A stretch of DNA of 64,000 nt from Moanibacter sp964542645 (GCA_964542645.1 CAZIUG010000010.1:30430-94429); one strand, 5' to 3'; shown: positions 1 to 8,974, numbered from the stretch's first letter. Made by a program: numbers and translations. Notes: generated by a model not told the origin, from the letters alone.

Positions 1-402
1 ATTGGAATAGGCAGCCTCACTGTCGAACTGTGCTTCTACTCCGGCTAGGAATCGACGCTCCTGTTCGGGGATCCCGAGTCGTTCAAAGGTCTCTTTGACG
101 TCACCTGGTACTTCGTCCCAGCTCCGGCTGGGTTGCTGCCCTTTGGCGAGATAATAGCGAATCTTATCGAAATCAATACTGCTGAGATCTTGTGAGGCCC
201 AGTGAGTTGGCAGTGGCTTGTTCTCGAAAACCTTGAGAGCCTTGAGTCGGAATTTTCGAATCCAGTCCTCTTCCTCTTTGACCTCAGATATATAGTTAAC
301 CGTTTTTTCGTTCAAGCCATGACCAGCGTCGAAACTGTAATCTTCAGCGTAGCGAAAATCACCTTTGTCGCGATCAATATCAAGTGTCTTTGTTGAAACC
401 AT
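1..402 (-). CDS. sufB: Fe-S cluster assembly protein SufB (N-terminal part, runs off the left edge)
   Basis: Reading the minus strand from the ATG at 402 gives an uninterrupted 134-residue frame to the window edge. It starts MVSTKTLDIDRDKG and contains DYSFDAGHGLNEKTV and EEDWIRKFRLKALK, followed by a stretch on the pattern of SufB N-termini (PTHWASQDLSSIDFDKIRYY). SufB is the scaffold of the SufBC2D complex, on which Fe-S clusters are built in the cytoplasm. It lies 55 nt downstream of sufC on the same strand, in the order regulator-sufC-sufB, so co-transcription is likely. Only the N-terminal quarter or so of the usual ~470 residues is visible, so the catalytic core and the rest of the operon cannot be checked. 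Confidence 0.9.
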   Translation of the reverse strand, partial: MVSTKTLDIDRDKGDFRYAEDYSFDAGHGLNEKTVNYISEVKEEEDWIRKFRLKALKVFENKPLPTHWASQDLSSIDFDKIRYYLAKGQQPSRSWDEVPGDVKETFERLGIPEQERRFLAGVEAQFDSEAAYSN

Positions 403-457
403 ATTTAAACTCCCTGTTACAAACTAAATTATCCTGTATTCCTGGATCCAGATTTAT

Positions 458-1219
458 TTAAATCGCTTCGGCGAACTCTGCCTTTACCCAGTCGTATCCC
501 TTTTCTTCCAGCTCGAGAGCTAATTCTTTTCCTCCACTTCTCACAATCCGTCCATCCCAGAGAACATGAACACGATCTGGGACAATATAGTTCAGAAGTC
601 GCTGGTAGTGAGTGATCACGAGGATCCCAATCTGGGGGCCTCGCATCGCATTAACTCCATTGGCAACTATCTTTAGTGCGTCAATATCCAGGCCGCTATC
701 GGTCTCGTCCATGATAGAGTAACTTGGTTCAAGCATAGCCATTTGTAGGATTTCGCTCCGCTTCTTCTCGCCTCCTGAAAACCCTTCATTGACCGAACGG
801 GAAGTGAATTTCCGATCGATTTTAAGACTGTCCATTTTTTCGTAAAGCCGCCGGTAAAATTGGGCCGCATCGAGTTCCTCACCCGGTGCTAATCTTGATT
901 TGACGGCTGCACGAATGAAGTTGGCGATACTTACCCCAGGAACCTCGCAGGGATACTGAAATGCTAGGAATAATCCAGCTCGGGCCACCTGATCCGACTC
1001 TAGGCCAATGATCGAATTTCCGTCTAAGAGCGCCGAACCGGCTGTGATCTCGTAGTCATCATGACCAGCCAATGCTTTAGCCAGTGTGCTTTTGCCGGTT
1101 CCGTTGGGGCCCATTAAAGCATGGACCTCTCCTTTCGGGATGCTCAACGAGAAGTCCCTCAGGATTTCTCGGCCGTCTACTGCAACTGTAAGATTTTCCA
1201 GCTCAAGTTTGCCCATCAT
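458..1219 (-). CDS. sufC: Fe-S cluster assembly ATPase SufC
   Basis: This 253-residue ABC-type ATPase powers the SufBCD scaffold; it is cytoplasmic and not a transporter. Visible motifs are Walker A GPNGTGKSTLAK near residue 36, a Q-loop FLAFQYPCEVPGV typical of SufC, the signature NEGFSGGEKKR and the Walker B region SIMDETDSGLDID. Length matches the family. The first codons are ATG ATG GGC; either Met could start. The start region overlaps the 3' end of the Fur-like gene by about 17 nt, which implies translational coupling and ties Fe-S assembly to that regulator. Identification is secure from the SufC-specific Q-loop and signature. Confidence 0.95.
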   Translation of the reverse strand: MMGKLELENLTVAVDGREILRDFSLSIPKGEVHALMGPNGTGKSTLAKALAGHDDYEITAGSALLDGNSIIGLESDQVARAGLFLAFQYPCEVPGVSIANFIRAAVKSRLAPGEELDAAQFYRRLYEKMDSLKIDRKFTSRSVNEGFSGGEKKRSEILQMAMLEPSYSIMDETDSGLDIDALKIVANGVNAMRGPQIGILVITHYQRLLNYIVPDRVHVLWDGRIVRSGGKELALELEEKGYDWVKAEFAEAI

Positions 1220-1646
1220 TCTCCTCTTTGCTCTTCTTTCCCCTGAAACTCAGATTGACCTGTGATGCCTTAAATCCTTCCGGCAATAGCATCCTTATTT
1301 CATCGAGAAAATTATTTGGTAAATCAATGTCGTAAACACGACCATGATTGTCATCGTAAAAGTGTGCGTGTTCGGCGAGATTAGGACAAAACCTTGAGGG
1401 TTCTCTTTCAAAGTTCACCTGGCGAACAAGCGAGCAGTCAACAAGAGTTTCAAGACAGTTATAGACTGTTGCTAAGGAAATCGAAGACATCTCTAATTTG
1501 GCCCTCGCATGAATCTCATCCGCTGTGGGATGGTCGGGTTGGCCCAACAAAACACTGAATACATGCTCGCGTTGCTTCGTCGAGCGGAGCCCTTCCCTGT
1601 TCAATGCACCATTGAGTGCTGCAGTTGTTCTTTTAGTTAGTTTCAT
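1203..1646 (-). CDS. Fur/PerR-family metalloregulator heading the suf operon
   Basis: This 147-residue protein has a Fur-family winged helix (GLRSTKQREHVFSVLL, then the recognition region SSISLATVYNCLETL) followed by a dimerisation/metal domain (AEHAHFYDDNHGRVYDIDLP). The His-X-His pair and nearby acidic residues fit the regulatory metal site. The CxxC pairs that hold the structural zinc in most Fur, PerR and Zur proteins are missing: where CxxCG normally follows, the sequence is DDNHG. It is the first gene of the suf operon and overlaps sufC, so its probable job is to control Fe-S assembly in response to iron or oxidative stress. A palindrome at 1687-1703, about 40 nt upstream of its ATG, is a plausible autoregulatory operator. 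Assignment to Fur, PerR or an IscR-like role cannot be made from sequence alone. Confidence 0.85.
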   Translation of the reverse strand: MKLTKRTTAALNGALNREGLRSTKQREHVFSVLLGQPDHPTADEIHARAKLEMSSISLATVYNCLETLVDCSLVRQVNFEREPSRFCPNLAEHAHFYDDNHGRVYDIDLPNNFLDEIRMLLPEGFKASQVNLSFRGKKSKEENDGQT

Positions 1647-1686
1647 TGAAACTTCTATAGTTTAACGGTAGCAAGGACTATAGTAA

Positions 1687-1703
1687 TTTAGAATGAGTCT
1701 AAA
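1687..1703. promoter_or_regulatory. PerR/Fur-box-like palindrome
   Basis: TTTAGAATGAGTCTAAA is centred on G1695. Its half sites TTTAGA and TCTAAA are perfect inverted repeats, and the 7-1-7 form TTAGAAT-G-AGTCTAA has one mismatch. This is the layout of PerR/Fur operators. It sits between the divergent Fur-like gene (start 1646) and the SDR gene (start 1750), so it could control both. The site is seen; binding by the adjacent regulator is inferred. Confidence 0.6.
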
Positions 1704-1749
1704 GATCAATAAAAAAGGATAGTGCTATGATACTAGAAAGGGAAGGGCT

Positions 1750-2550
1750 ATGGGCAGAGTATTAATCACGGGTGCATCAATGGGGATTGGATTTGAGATG
1801 GCGAAGGTATTTAGCAGAGAGGGTACGGATTTGGTCCTGGTGTCACGGGACGAAAAGGCCCTCAGAGAAATTGCAGAGGAGCTGGAGCGCCAAGGGGGTA
1901 TCGAGGTGAAAATCATAGCCAAAGATCTAAGTTTGAAACACGCAGCCGAGGAGATTTTCAGAGAATTAGAGGAAGAAGGGATCGAGGTGGACGAATTGAT
2001 TAATAATGCGGGATTCGGTGCTCTAGGAGCAATTGTTAACTTGGAGAATCAACTGCAACTGGATATGATAGAGGTCAATGTTTCTGCTGTGACGGAACTG
2101 ACTCGCCTCTTTCTTCCGGGTATGTTGCAGAGGGGCAGGGGTGGTGTTCTCAATGTGGGATCGGTAGCGGGATTCCAACCAGGGCCGAACATGGCTGTTT
2201 ACTTCGCAACCAAGGCTTATGTGCTTTCGTTTACTGAAGCCTTGGCTGAGGAAGTTAAGGGATCAGGGGTGCGAGTAACCTGTCTTGCTCCGGGTCCGAC
2301 CAGGACGGGATTTGGGGAAAGATCAGGAATGGGGAAAATCCGCATCTTCGAAATGTGGATGATGAGTGCTGATGAAGTGGCCAGGGCTGGGGTTGAGGGA
2401 TTTCGGAGAGGTGATGTGATTATCATTCCCTCAATTACGAACAAAATCGGAACCTTCCTGATCCGATTACTCCCTCGTTTTGTGGTGAGACGACTCGTTT
2501 ATTGGCTCCAGGCACGGCGACGGATCGACGGGGTCGGAGAAGGAGATTAG
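1750..2550 (+). CDS. Short-chain dehydrogenase/reductase (DltE-like)
   Basis: This 266-residue classical SDR has the NAD(P)-binding TGASMGIG at residues 7-14, the NNAGFG motif, a catalytic Ser in NVGSVAGF and the Tyr-x-x-x-Lys pair in YFATKAY. The C-terminus is basic and hydrophobic (FLIRLLPRFVVRRLVYWL), as in the subgroup of SDRs that reduce lipid-like or ketoacyl substrates. A GGGAAGGGCT sequence just ahead of the ATG provides the ribosome site. It is divergent from the Fur-like gene and converges on the AI-2E permease, with only 25 nt between the stops. The substrate cannot be predicted. Confidence 0.85.
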   Translation: MGRVLITGASMGIGFEMAKVFSREGTDLVLVSRDEKALREIAEELERQGGIEVKIIAKDLSLKHAAEEIFRELEEEGIEVDELINNAGFGALGAIVNLENQLQLDMIEVNVSAVTELTRLFLPGMLQRGRGGVLNVGSVAGFQPGPNMAVYFATKAYVLSFTEALAEEVKGSGVRVTCLAPGPTRTGFGERSGMGKIRIFEMWMMSADEVARAGVEGFRRGDVIIIPSITNKIGTFLIRLLPRFVVRRLVYWLQARRRIDGVGEGD

Positions 2551-2575
2551 CTTGACCCGAAAGCCTGGGCACCTT

Positions 2576-3604
2576 CTAGCCCGGAGCATGGATGCGCCCG
2601 GCGAGAAGATTAGCGATGGGACGTGTTACCTCCACTTTTTCGAGTAGAATTTTGGTGATCGCGGTTATGGGCGTTGCGAGAAACATACCTACAATGCCCC
2701 AGATCAGCCCGAAGAAAATGAGAGCGGATAAGACGGCTACGGGATGAAGGTCAAGAGAGTCTCCCATTACCTTTGGAGTGAGGAGGTTCCCAATTCCGAA
2801 TTGAACGAGGCCTGGTATTACAATGGCCAGGGTCTTAAGAGTAACACTCAAATCGGGGTTGAGCAGAACCACCGGAAGTGGCAGTAGGGTTGCGATCATC
2901 GATCCAATACTAGGAATAAAATTTAGTACAAACGCAGAAAATCCAAAAACGAGAGCAAACTCTACTCCAATTAGAGTAAGAGAGGTCCCAACAATCAGAC
3001 CGGTTGCAGCGGAAATAAGGATCATGTTGATAATATAGCGTCGAACCCGGAGCTCTACTTCGCCCCAGATTCCTACGGTGGGATCTGCTCCATCCTTTCT
3101 CCCTAGGAACATAAAGATCATGAAAATGAGGACCAGTATTCCTTTAGAAAGAACGTTGATAAGGGCGCTAGCTGTAGATCCCAGCATTCCTCCCACAGTA
3201 TCCTGGAGATTACGTACAATTGAAGAGGTAAATGCTTCGGGTTGGATGCCGAAACGGTCAAACGGGATGGCTACTATCGCGCCATCAAGAAGTCGCTGAA
3301 AACGCTTCTGGTATTCGTCAGCATGAGTCGCCATTTCGCTAGCTGATGCCGAGACGATGAGAGAGAGCAGGACAAGTAGGAGGCATCCGAGCAGGATCGT
3401 AGTAAGAACAGCCAGGAATCGGGGCATCTTGAAGCGATTCCTCTGGAGGTCGATTATTGGTGTGAGTGAATAAGTTAGGAAGATGGCTAGAATAAAAGGA
3501 ATGAGAACGGGGCGGAGGAAGAAAAGGGCGGTTCCAAGGCAGAAAGCACTAAGAATTAGAAGGCAGGTGGTTTGAATTCGACTCTCGTTAATCACATTAC
3601 TCAT
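2576..3604 (-). CDS. AI-2E-family membrane permease
   Basis: This 342-residue polytopic protein of the PF01594 family begins with paired hydrophobic segments (LLILSAFCLGTALFFL, VLIPFILAIFLTYSL). A soluble central region follows (ASEMATHADEYQKRFQRLL). The C-terminal helices carry the family signatures FVLNFIPSIGSMIA and GDSLDLHPVAVLSALIFFG. Members range from the E. coli TqsA autoinducer exporter to Na+/H+ antiporters, so a specific substrate should not be assumed. It is monocistronic on the minus strand as far as can be seen. The length matches the family and the ATG at 3604 precedes a normal first transmembrane helix. Confidence 0.88.
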   Translation of the reverse strand: MSNVINESRIQTTCLLILSAFCLGTALFFLRPVLIPFILAIFLTYSLTPIIDLQRNRFKMPRFLAVLTTILLGCLLLVLLSLIVSASASEMATHADEYQKRFQRLLDGAIVAIPFDRFGIQPEAFTSSIVRNLQDTVGGMLGSTASALINVLSKGILVLIFMIFMFLGRKDGADPTVGIWGEVELRVRRYIINMILISAATGLIVGTSLTLIGVEFALVFGFSAFVLNFIPSIGSMIATLLPLPVVLLNPDLSVTLKTLAIVIPGLVQFGIGNLLTPKVMGDSLDLHPVAVLSALIFFGLIWGIVGMFLATPITAITKILLEKVEVTRPIANLLAGRIHAPG

Positions 3605-3895
3605 GGGTAATATTTCTTCTGTAAATAGAGCATCTGAACGAATTTGAGAGATCAGCTTACTGGGATGCTAATAAAAATACTCCAACAGGTAAATCTGAAA
3701 GCACGTGTCAGTAGTGACGGAGAACCCGGCCCACATCCGAATCAACAGAGGGCGAATAATGGAGATTGGCACCTCATCATTCCCGATAATTCCATCACCT
3801 GATCTTGTCGATGCTTCTTAACCCTCCCCATTAGTTCCAACTGTTACCAATAATAGAAATGTAGTATTTAATGCGTCTTAGCCATTATAAATTTG

Positions 3896-4756
3896 TTACT
3901 CTTTCTTTCCTCTTTCGTCGTATAGAAACTGCGATGCGACCGATGTGTAGAACTTTGCTTCCTTAAGTTTTCCTCTCTTGTGGGCGCCGTTTGCAAAAAT
4001 CCTACATTTCTCCGTTAGGGTTGCCAGGGCGGCGACGTATTCTTCGTCTCTTAGGTACGGAGATTTAAGTATCTTTTCTAGGGCTTTGATTCGGTAACGA
4101 TCGATGCCCCACTGATGGGAAAGTTGTTCGGAATGGCCGTCGAATTTGATAGTGAGAAGATCGGGTAAATAGAGAATGGGATATCGAACACTTATTCTCA
4201 ACCACATGTCGTAATCTTCTGCAGCTTGCAAAGAAGCGTCGAACAGACCAACCGTAGCAAAGATATTCCGATGAACAATAACGGTTGACGGAGAGATCAT
4301 GCAGACCGGTAGGCATTCCTTGAAAACGTACCCTCCCAACTTAGCATATTTGGGGGGGGGGACAACACGTTTCCCTTTTCGGATCCAGATTTCTCCACTG
4401 TGACAGATTAGGTAATCGGGATTTTGGTTCAGAGCCTCAAATGCAATTTCTAGTTTTTGTGGGAGCCATTCGTCGTCGGAGTCGAGGAAGGCAATCCATT
4501 CGCCGGAAGCTTCTTTGATGCCTCGATTGCGAGCTTGGCTTACGCCTTGGTTTTCCTGTTCAATCAGGCTAACCGAGGAATATGTTTTTTGGATGAGATC
4601 CCTCGTCCCATCACTAGAACCATCATCTACTACAATGACTTCGGAAGGCGAAGCCGTTTGGTTGAGGACCGAATCCAACGCTCGACACAGCAGGGAACGT
4701 CGGTTATAAGTCGGGATGACGACAGTAACAGACTCTAGGGATCGATGAGACTTCAT
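3896..4756 (-). CDS. Family 2 glycosyltransferase
   Basis: This 286-residue GT-A fold enzyme has VTVVIPTYNRRSLL at the N-terminus, the nucleotide-sugar loop VIVVDDGSSDGT, the DXD-type motif AFLDSDDEWLP, and EDYDMWLRI in the acceptor region. No transmembrane helix is present, so it should work at the cytoplasmic face on a glycan or lipid acceptor. It stands alone with ~290 bp and ~620 bp of non-coding DNA on either side rather than in a polysaccharide operon. The family is secure; donor and acceptor are unknown. Confidence 0.88.
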   Translation of the reverse strand: MKSHRSLESVTVVIPTYNRRSLLCRALDSVLNQTASPSEVIVVDDGSSDGTRDLIQKTYSSVSLIEQENQGVSQARNRGIKEASGEWIAFLDSDDEWLPQKLEIAFEALNQNPDYLICHSGEIWIRKGKRVVPPPKYAKLGGYVFKECLPVCMISPSTVIVHRNIFATVGLFDASLQAAEDYDMWLRISVRYPILYLPDLLTIKFDGHSEQLSHQWGIDRYRIKALEKILKSPYLRDEEYVAALATLTEKCRIFANGAHKRGKLKEAKFYTSVASQFLYDERGKKE

Positions 4757-5377
4757 CGAATTTTATGTTGTTTTGTAGGCGACCATTGGTCGCTGGCTAC
4801 ATTAGCTAATCCAGAAACGCTCGAAAATTTATCACAATAGAAGAAGTCAATTGGTTGTCCTGCCCCTTCTCTAGTTTCTAGTGTTCTAAAAACGCTTTCG
4901 ATAGCGTTTCGGATTCCAGTATTCGCGACTCAGTTATTTCGTGTCTGACCTTTTCCTTTTCAATTGGTAATTACATTCACTCTTGGTCCCATCTTTACCC
5001 TTTACCTTCGCCATGGTCAATCCTACTTAACACTGCCTCGTGCTTGCATTGTCTCTTGTTTTGCGTCTCTTTGTGGTAATCCACGGACCCTTAGAGGGTC
5101 ATCGGTTACCCCAGTACTATCTAAATAGCTATGGCAAAGCTTGCTTCCAGAAGGCTATCTTCTTTCCTTGTTTCTGTCTTACCCTGTTCGCTGATGATTC
5201 TCCGGGACTCACTACTTTTTCCTAGTTTTTCAATGACACGGTTGTTCTGCCACAATAAGAAGTCTCCGATCGCATCTAGACGAATGCAGGATGTTTGGCA
5301 GATTCCCATTGCCCAGAACGCAAATCTTAGTGAAGTTTCCGGTCGAATTATTCAGTATCCATCCGAGTTTCAAGAAA
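4757..5377. other. Non-coding interval
   Basis: About 620 bases between the divergent glycosyltransferase and aminotransferase genes. Several short frames cross it, but none has a convincing ribosome site, composition or family motif. I see no RNA gene or repeat in it. Confidence 0.5.
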
Positions 5378-6631
5378 ATGTCCCCATCTAGCCAAGATCG
5401 ATTGAAAAGAAGTGCAATTGAGTTTGGCGAGAGTGTCCGAAAGCGAGCCCTCTCCCTGACCGCCGAGGGGAGGGACGCAAACCAAATCGCTAAGATTCTC
5501 TGCGATACCGATGCTGTCGGCCACAACTACGGAATCGGCATCGTCCTCGATTCTGATGGTCAAGCGATGACCTCTTCGGAGACTATCCTCAAATACACTC
5601 TACGAGAGATTAAAGACAGTCGGCGCGGTAACTACCAGAGCTCTACGGCGATCATCGAGGATCTCAAAACCGCTGTTTTAAAGTGGCAGCGGATTCCAGA
5701 AGCCCTTTGGGAGCAATTTCTCCTCATCCTTCCTTCCGATGCTGGAACTGGTGCCGTTAAGTCGGCCGTTGATCTTGGCCTTAGACTAAATAAAAAGGTG
5801 ATTTCGATTGGCGTAGAGGAGTTAGGTTGGCCGGCCTATTCTGCTATCGCACAAAGTTGTCGTATAGGCTGCCAGCAGTTTCCCACCGACTGTGTCATCG
5901 AAAACGATGCGATTCTTCCCATTTATCAGGCTGGCCCCATGAATACTACTGGCCGGGTGACTGCAGCTTCAGTCCTACGCGAACGAGCCACCGCCGCTGC
6001 CGCCAGGAGCTGCCCTGTGATCTTGGATCGGGCCTATCCTGGTTTCGAATTCTCCGGACGATTAGAAGCGAAGGGTTATGACGCCGTCATGAAAATGAGC
6101 TACCAAGGGCAGATTGCCCCTTTTGTTGGGACGAAAACCCCTTTTCTCATCCCCATCAGCCCAACAAAATGTTTCCGAAGCTTTGCCCTCCGGCCAGCCG
6201 GAATGCTTCTTGCCTACATTCCCGACGAAGCAACGCGCGGCGAAATTTCAACCCTTGCTGCAGTTCTTATGAGGGCTCGTGGCTGTTCTTTTGAACATCC
6301 TGTAACTCGAGCCTTCGCTAAGGCCCTAGTATCTGACCTCCCTGCTCTCGAGAGAGAGCATATACAGGTCCTAAAACGCCTGGCTAAAACCGAGGGCCTC
6401 TGGGCGAGTTTAACTCGCAATACTCCCATCGAACATCTTTTCTCTGAATCCTACTCAGGTCTCTTCCGTAATCCCCGGTCTCATCAAGATTCTGACATAG
6501 TCCTTTACGGCCAACATATCTATCCCGTTTTCACTGATGGAAGATGCCGCATCAACATCACTGGGTTACCTGGAGACGAAGAATTGCAACGGGAACACAT
6601 CGGCGTATTTGCCCGGACTTGCTTCGAATAA
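5378..6631 (+). CDS. Class I pyridoxal-phosphate aminotransferase (aspartate/aromatic type)
   Basis: The frame is open from 5291, but the ATG at 5378 (MSPSSQDRLKRSAI) is the likelier start, giving about 417 residues. Aspartate-aminotransferase-fold landmarks occur in order: the NTTG loop in AGPMNTTGRV, the PLP-phenol motif VILDRAYPGFEF, the Schiff-base lysine in ISPTKCFRSFALRPAG, and the substrate-carboxylate arginine in CRINITGLP. It should transfer an amino group between an amino acid and a 2-oxo acid. The sequence is divergent from textbook AspC or TyrB, so the substrate is open. Neighbours offer no pathway context. Confidence 0.75.
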   Translation: MSPSSQDRLKRSAIEFGESVRKRALSLTAEGRDANQIAKILCDTDAVGHNYGIGIVLDSDGQAMTSSETILKYTLREIKDSRRGNYQSSTAIIEDLKTAVLKWQRIPEALWEQFLLILPSDAGTGAVKSAVDLGLRLNKKVISIGVEELGWPAYSAIAQSCRIGCQQFPTDCVIENDAILPIYQAGPMNTTGRVTAASVLRERATAAAARSCPVILDRAYPGFEFSGRLEAKGYDAVMKMSYQGQIAPFVGTKTPFLIPISPTKCFRSFALRPAGMLLAYIPDEATRGEISTLAAVLMRARGCSFEHPVTRAFAKALVSDLPALEREHIQVLKRLAKTEGLWASLTRNTPIEHLFSESYSGLFRNPRSHQDSDIVLYGQHIYPVFTDGRCRINITGLPGDEELQREHIGVFARTCFE

Positions 6632-6832
6632 GTTAGAGCGATCAAAGAACAGGAAAAGGATTTTGTATTGTTCTGTTTTGTGGGGTGAGATGCTCGAACC
6701 TAGGCGGTTGGTGTTGTGGTGTGGCAGTTCCATCTTCACCCGGAGCATTGGATGAGGGCCGAATTGTCCAGAAGTTGGTTTACTAAGAAATAAATAGGAG
6801 CACTGTATGTGAGGGAATTTTTCTGCTCTTCC

Positions 6833-7399
6833 TCACTTATAGTAAACGGCGACATGGGCGTGATAAAGCGCAATGATGATCGTGAGTGCAGCCAGGGTTA
6901 CGTGGAGAAGGATCCATACTGTTCTGTAAGAGTAAGACCAAAAAGAAATTTTCAAGCTGGTTGGATTAGCTAATCCAACAACAACATTGATCAAAAAAAC
7001 CCAGCTGAGTACAGCAAGGTACCCATATCCGAATTCAGTACTGTGGAGATAAAAAAGAATCGGAGCAAATGTCCCTGTCCTTTGATGGAAGACCAACGGA
7101 CGGAGGAGTTTTTTTCTTCTCATCCGTGCTAAAAAAAGGTACCACTGGTATCCCACAAACAAGAGCAAGCAAGTGCCGGTTGCGTACTTGTATTCGTCCA
7201 CTGACTGTAAGCTACGGAGCCAATTACAGTGGAAACTGGCCATGTCTTGGACAAAATAAAGTGCAACTAAGGCGATGCCAACCAATCTCCATTTCCATTC
7301 GCGCGGTGTTCGTTCCGGAGGTCGGCTCGAAAAATTCCCAAACGACAAGGGGCGCCGCCCTCGCTCAATTAAAAGCTGGGATCTCCTAATCTGATTCAT
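6833..7399 (-). CDS. Membrane protein, probable b-type cytochrome partner of the upstream cytochromes
   Basis: This 188-residue protein has four hydrophobic segments (LVGIALVALYFVQDMA, YATGTCLLLFVGYQWYLFL, GYLAVLSWVFLINVVVG, TVWILLHVTLAALTIIIALYH). Histidines sit at membrane edges (LVFHQRTG, YLHSTEFG, LLHVTL, YHAHVAVYYK). This resembles small four-helix di-haem b cytochromes of the b561/ferric-reductase type, but no family was firmly recognised. It is the last gene of a tight minus-strand operon, 31 nt after the DUF3365 haem protein and downstream of a five-haem cytochrome c. A role in passing electrons between membrane quinol and periplasmic haems is inferred from that context. Confidence 0.6.
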   Translation of the reverse strand: MNQIRRSQLLIERGRRPLSFGNFSSRPPERTPREWKWRLVGIALVALYFVQDMASFHCNWLRSLQSVDEYKYATGTCLLLFVGYQWYLFLARMRRKKLLRPLVFHQRTGTFAPILFYLHSTEFGYGYLAVLSWVFLINVVVGLANPTSLKISFWSYSYRTVWILLHVTLAALTIIIALYHAHVAVYYK

Positions 7400-7430
7400 G
7401 GACTAGGCTCACGAATTTGCCTTTTCGAAA

Positions 7431-8246
7431 TCATTCCATCCCCCGTTGAAACTCGATAATAGCTTGCAATGTTATGGGAGAGGCTCGTTCCCCCACCTTA
7501 GCTATAAAGACATCTGTGGACGGAAGATAGTAACCATCCGTTGGCCAATGCTTTCCCACTTTGGGCGGATTGGCAAAGGAAGCTACTTTTTCAATGTATT
7601 GATCGTAGCTCTCACGAAATCCTATCCGAAGGGCTTGCACCATTGAGATAGCCTCTTCGAGGCTGACCGAACTCGCTGGATAAGACCAGGTTGAGGCACC
7701 CATGATGTCACCTAGTTTCCAATCGGACTTTGTAGTTTCTGGTTCTTTGTTGTGGCATCTTACGCAGGTCTCAGCGACGGCGACATCCGGAAACATAGCA
7801 ATCTGAAAACCAGTGTCATCATCATAAAAAAATTGCGGCTCGCCAGTTTCCCTAATTTCCAAAAAGTGGGAGTTCTGAAGACCGGTGAGTTGATTTGCGT
7901 CGTTGATTGGAAAGTCTGAGCCGAGAAATAGATAGAGTCGCAAGGGACTTCGGCGGAGGCTTTCTGCAGTTTCCCGCAGGAAAAGGGCGGGGAGGGGCCC
8001 TGCTTCGAGTTCGGGGTTGCGCCACAGCTTGTTGAATTCCAAACCTCTTTTTTGACCAGCGCCCACAATTTCCTCCGTCCAGAGTTTGCGAACGGTATCA
8101 TTTTCTGCTTCTAGGACCTCGAAAACTTTAGAGATTGGGATTGGTCGCGCGGCGTCTAGGGCGGAGTCTTCCGGCGGTGCGTTAACGATTATCAGAACGA
8201 CGAAACACAGCGTGACTGCGATAGAAATAACGATGGTCTTCCTCAT
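7431..8246 (-). CDS. DUF3365 (Tll0287-like) haem-binding protein, membrane-anchored
   Basis: This 271-residue protein has an N-terminal signal anchor (residues 3-22), then a periplasmic domain with one c-type haem site, CVRCH, at residues 161-165. That is followed by SDWKLGDIMGASTWSYP, the hallmark of DUF3365/Tll0287-like domains. The N-terminal half (LPALFLRETAESLRRSP, then FRLLYLFLG-like positions) also fits that fold. The family is found as single-haem redox or sensor proteins. Its ATG overlaps the stop of the upstream five-haem cytochrome by 4 nt, so the two are translationally coupled. The C-terminal residues ~190-271 extend beyond the haem domain and are not recognised. Confidence 0.78.
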   Translation of the reverse strand: MRKTIVISIAVTLCFVVLIIVNAPPEDSALDAARPIPISKVFEVLEAENDTVRKLWTEEIVGAGQKRGLEFNKLWRNPELEAGPLPALFLRETAESLRRSPLRLYLFLGSDFPINDANQLTGLQNSHFLEIRETGEPQFFYDDDTGFQIAMFPDVAVAETCVRCHNKEPETTKSDWKLGDIMGASTWSYPASSVSLEEAISMVQALRIGFRESYDQYIEKVASFANPPKVGKHWPTDGYYLPSTDVFIAKVGERASPITLQAIIEFQRGME

Positions 8247-8974
8247 TTTTGGCTTGGCGGATTACTTGAGGATTTAATTTTTGAAGGGAAAGCAAATTTT
8301 TCAAGCGAGTAGGGAGATGGGGCTCCGTTGAAATACTCCCAAATCAGTTGTTCTGAAACGCCATCCTCGATGCGTTGAGGTGTTGTCATCTTGTGATTTC
8401 CGTGAAAGTCATGGCACTGAAGACAGGTATTCCACAATTCGTCACGAACTAAAGTGGCATGGGTAGGAGAGATTGGGTCATTTTTGAGGTCGGTGTCTTT
8501 ATGGCAGTGGGTGCAATATTCAATAGTCGGGAGGGTTACCCGTTTCCCCCGGTGCTCGGTGTGGCAGGTAATACATTGGTAGACCTTGAACTCTTTCCGA
8601 ACTTCGGCAAAACGCGGTTCGAGAAAGCGGGAGATTGGGTGTCGGTCGTCCGGGCGTTCGTGACACTCAAGGCAGGACTCGCTGGATACATCTTCGGACC
8701 CGAATCCAATAGTGGATTTGCGTAGGCCGAGCCAGTAATGGACGTTGGAACTAAACTCCTGTGCCACTGTACCCTCAATAGGAATATGGCATTCGTGGCA
8801 GCTCAGTTCTTCATGTCCAGTATTCATAGGACCCTTGGCAACCCACTTGTTCTGCTTTGGGAAAGAGAGAAGAGAAGTAAACAGAATACCAAGAGAAACC
8901 CCCAGAAACACCCCTAAATAGCGTCGCTTTTTCGTTCCCTTTAAATAGTCTGAAATGATTGATTTGATTCTCAA
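8243..8974 (-). CDS. Five-haem cytochrome c, membrane-anchored
   Basis: This 243-residue protein has a basic N-terminus, one transmembrane anchor (residues ~19-38) and five CxxCH haem sites: CHECH at 59, CLECH at 101, CITCH at 134, CTHCH at 154 and CLQCH at 184. Scattered extra His residues could be distal ligands. The size and single anchor recall NapC/NrfH or cytochrome c7/c3-like carriers, but the spacing was not matched to a named family. The only available start is TTG at 8974; the frame has a stop just upstream. An AAGGAGGT at 9003-9010 is too far for that TTG but serves a seven-codon ORF ending on it. It is the first gene of the cytochrome operon. Confidence 0.82.
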   Translation of the reverse strand: MRIKSIISDYLKGTKKRRYLGVFLGVSLGILFTSLLSFPKQNKWVAKGPMNTGHEELSCHECHIPIEGTVAQEFSSNVHYWLGLRKSTIGFGSEDVSSESCLECHERPDDRHPISRFLEPRFAEVRKEFKVYQCITCHTEHRGKRVTLPTIEYCTHCHKDTDLKNDPISPTHATLVRDELWNTCLQCHDFHGNHKMTTPQRIEDGVSEQLIWEYFNGAPSPYSLEKFAFPSKIKSSSNPPSQK

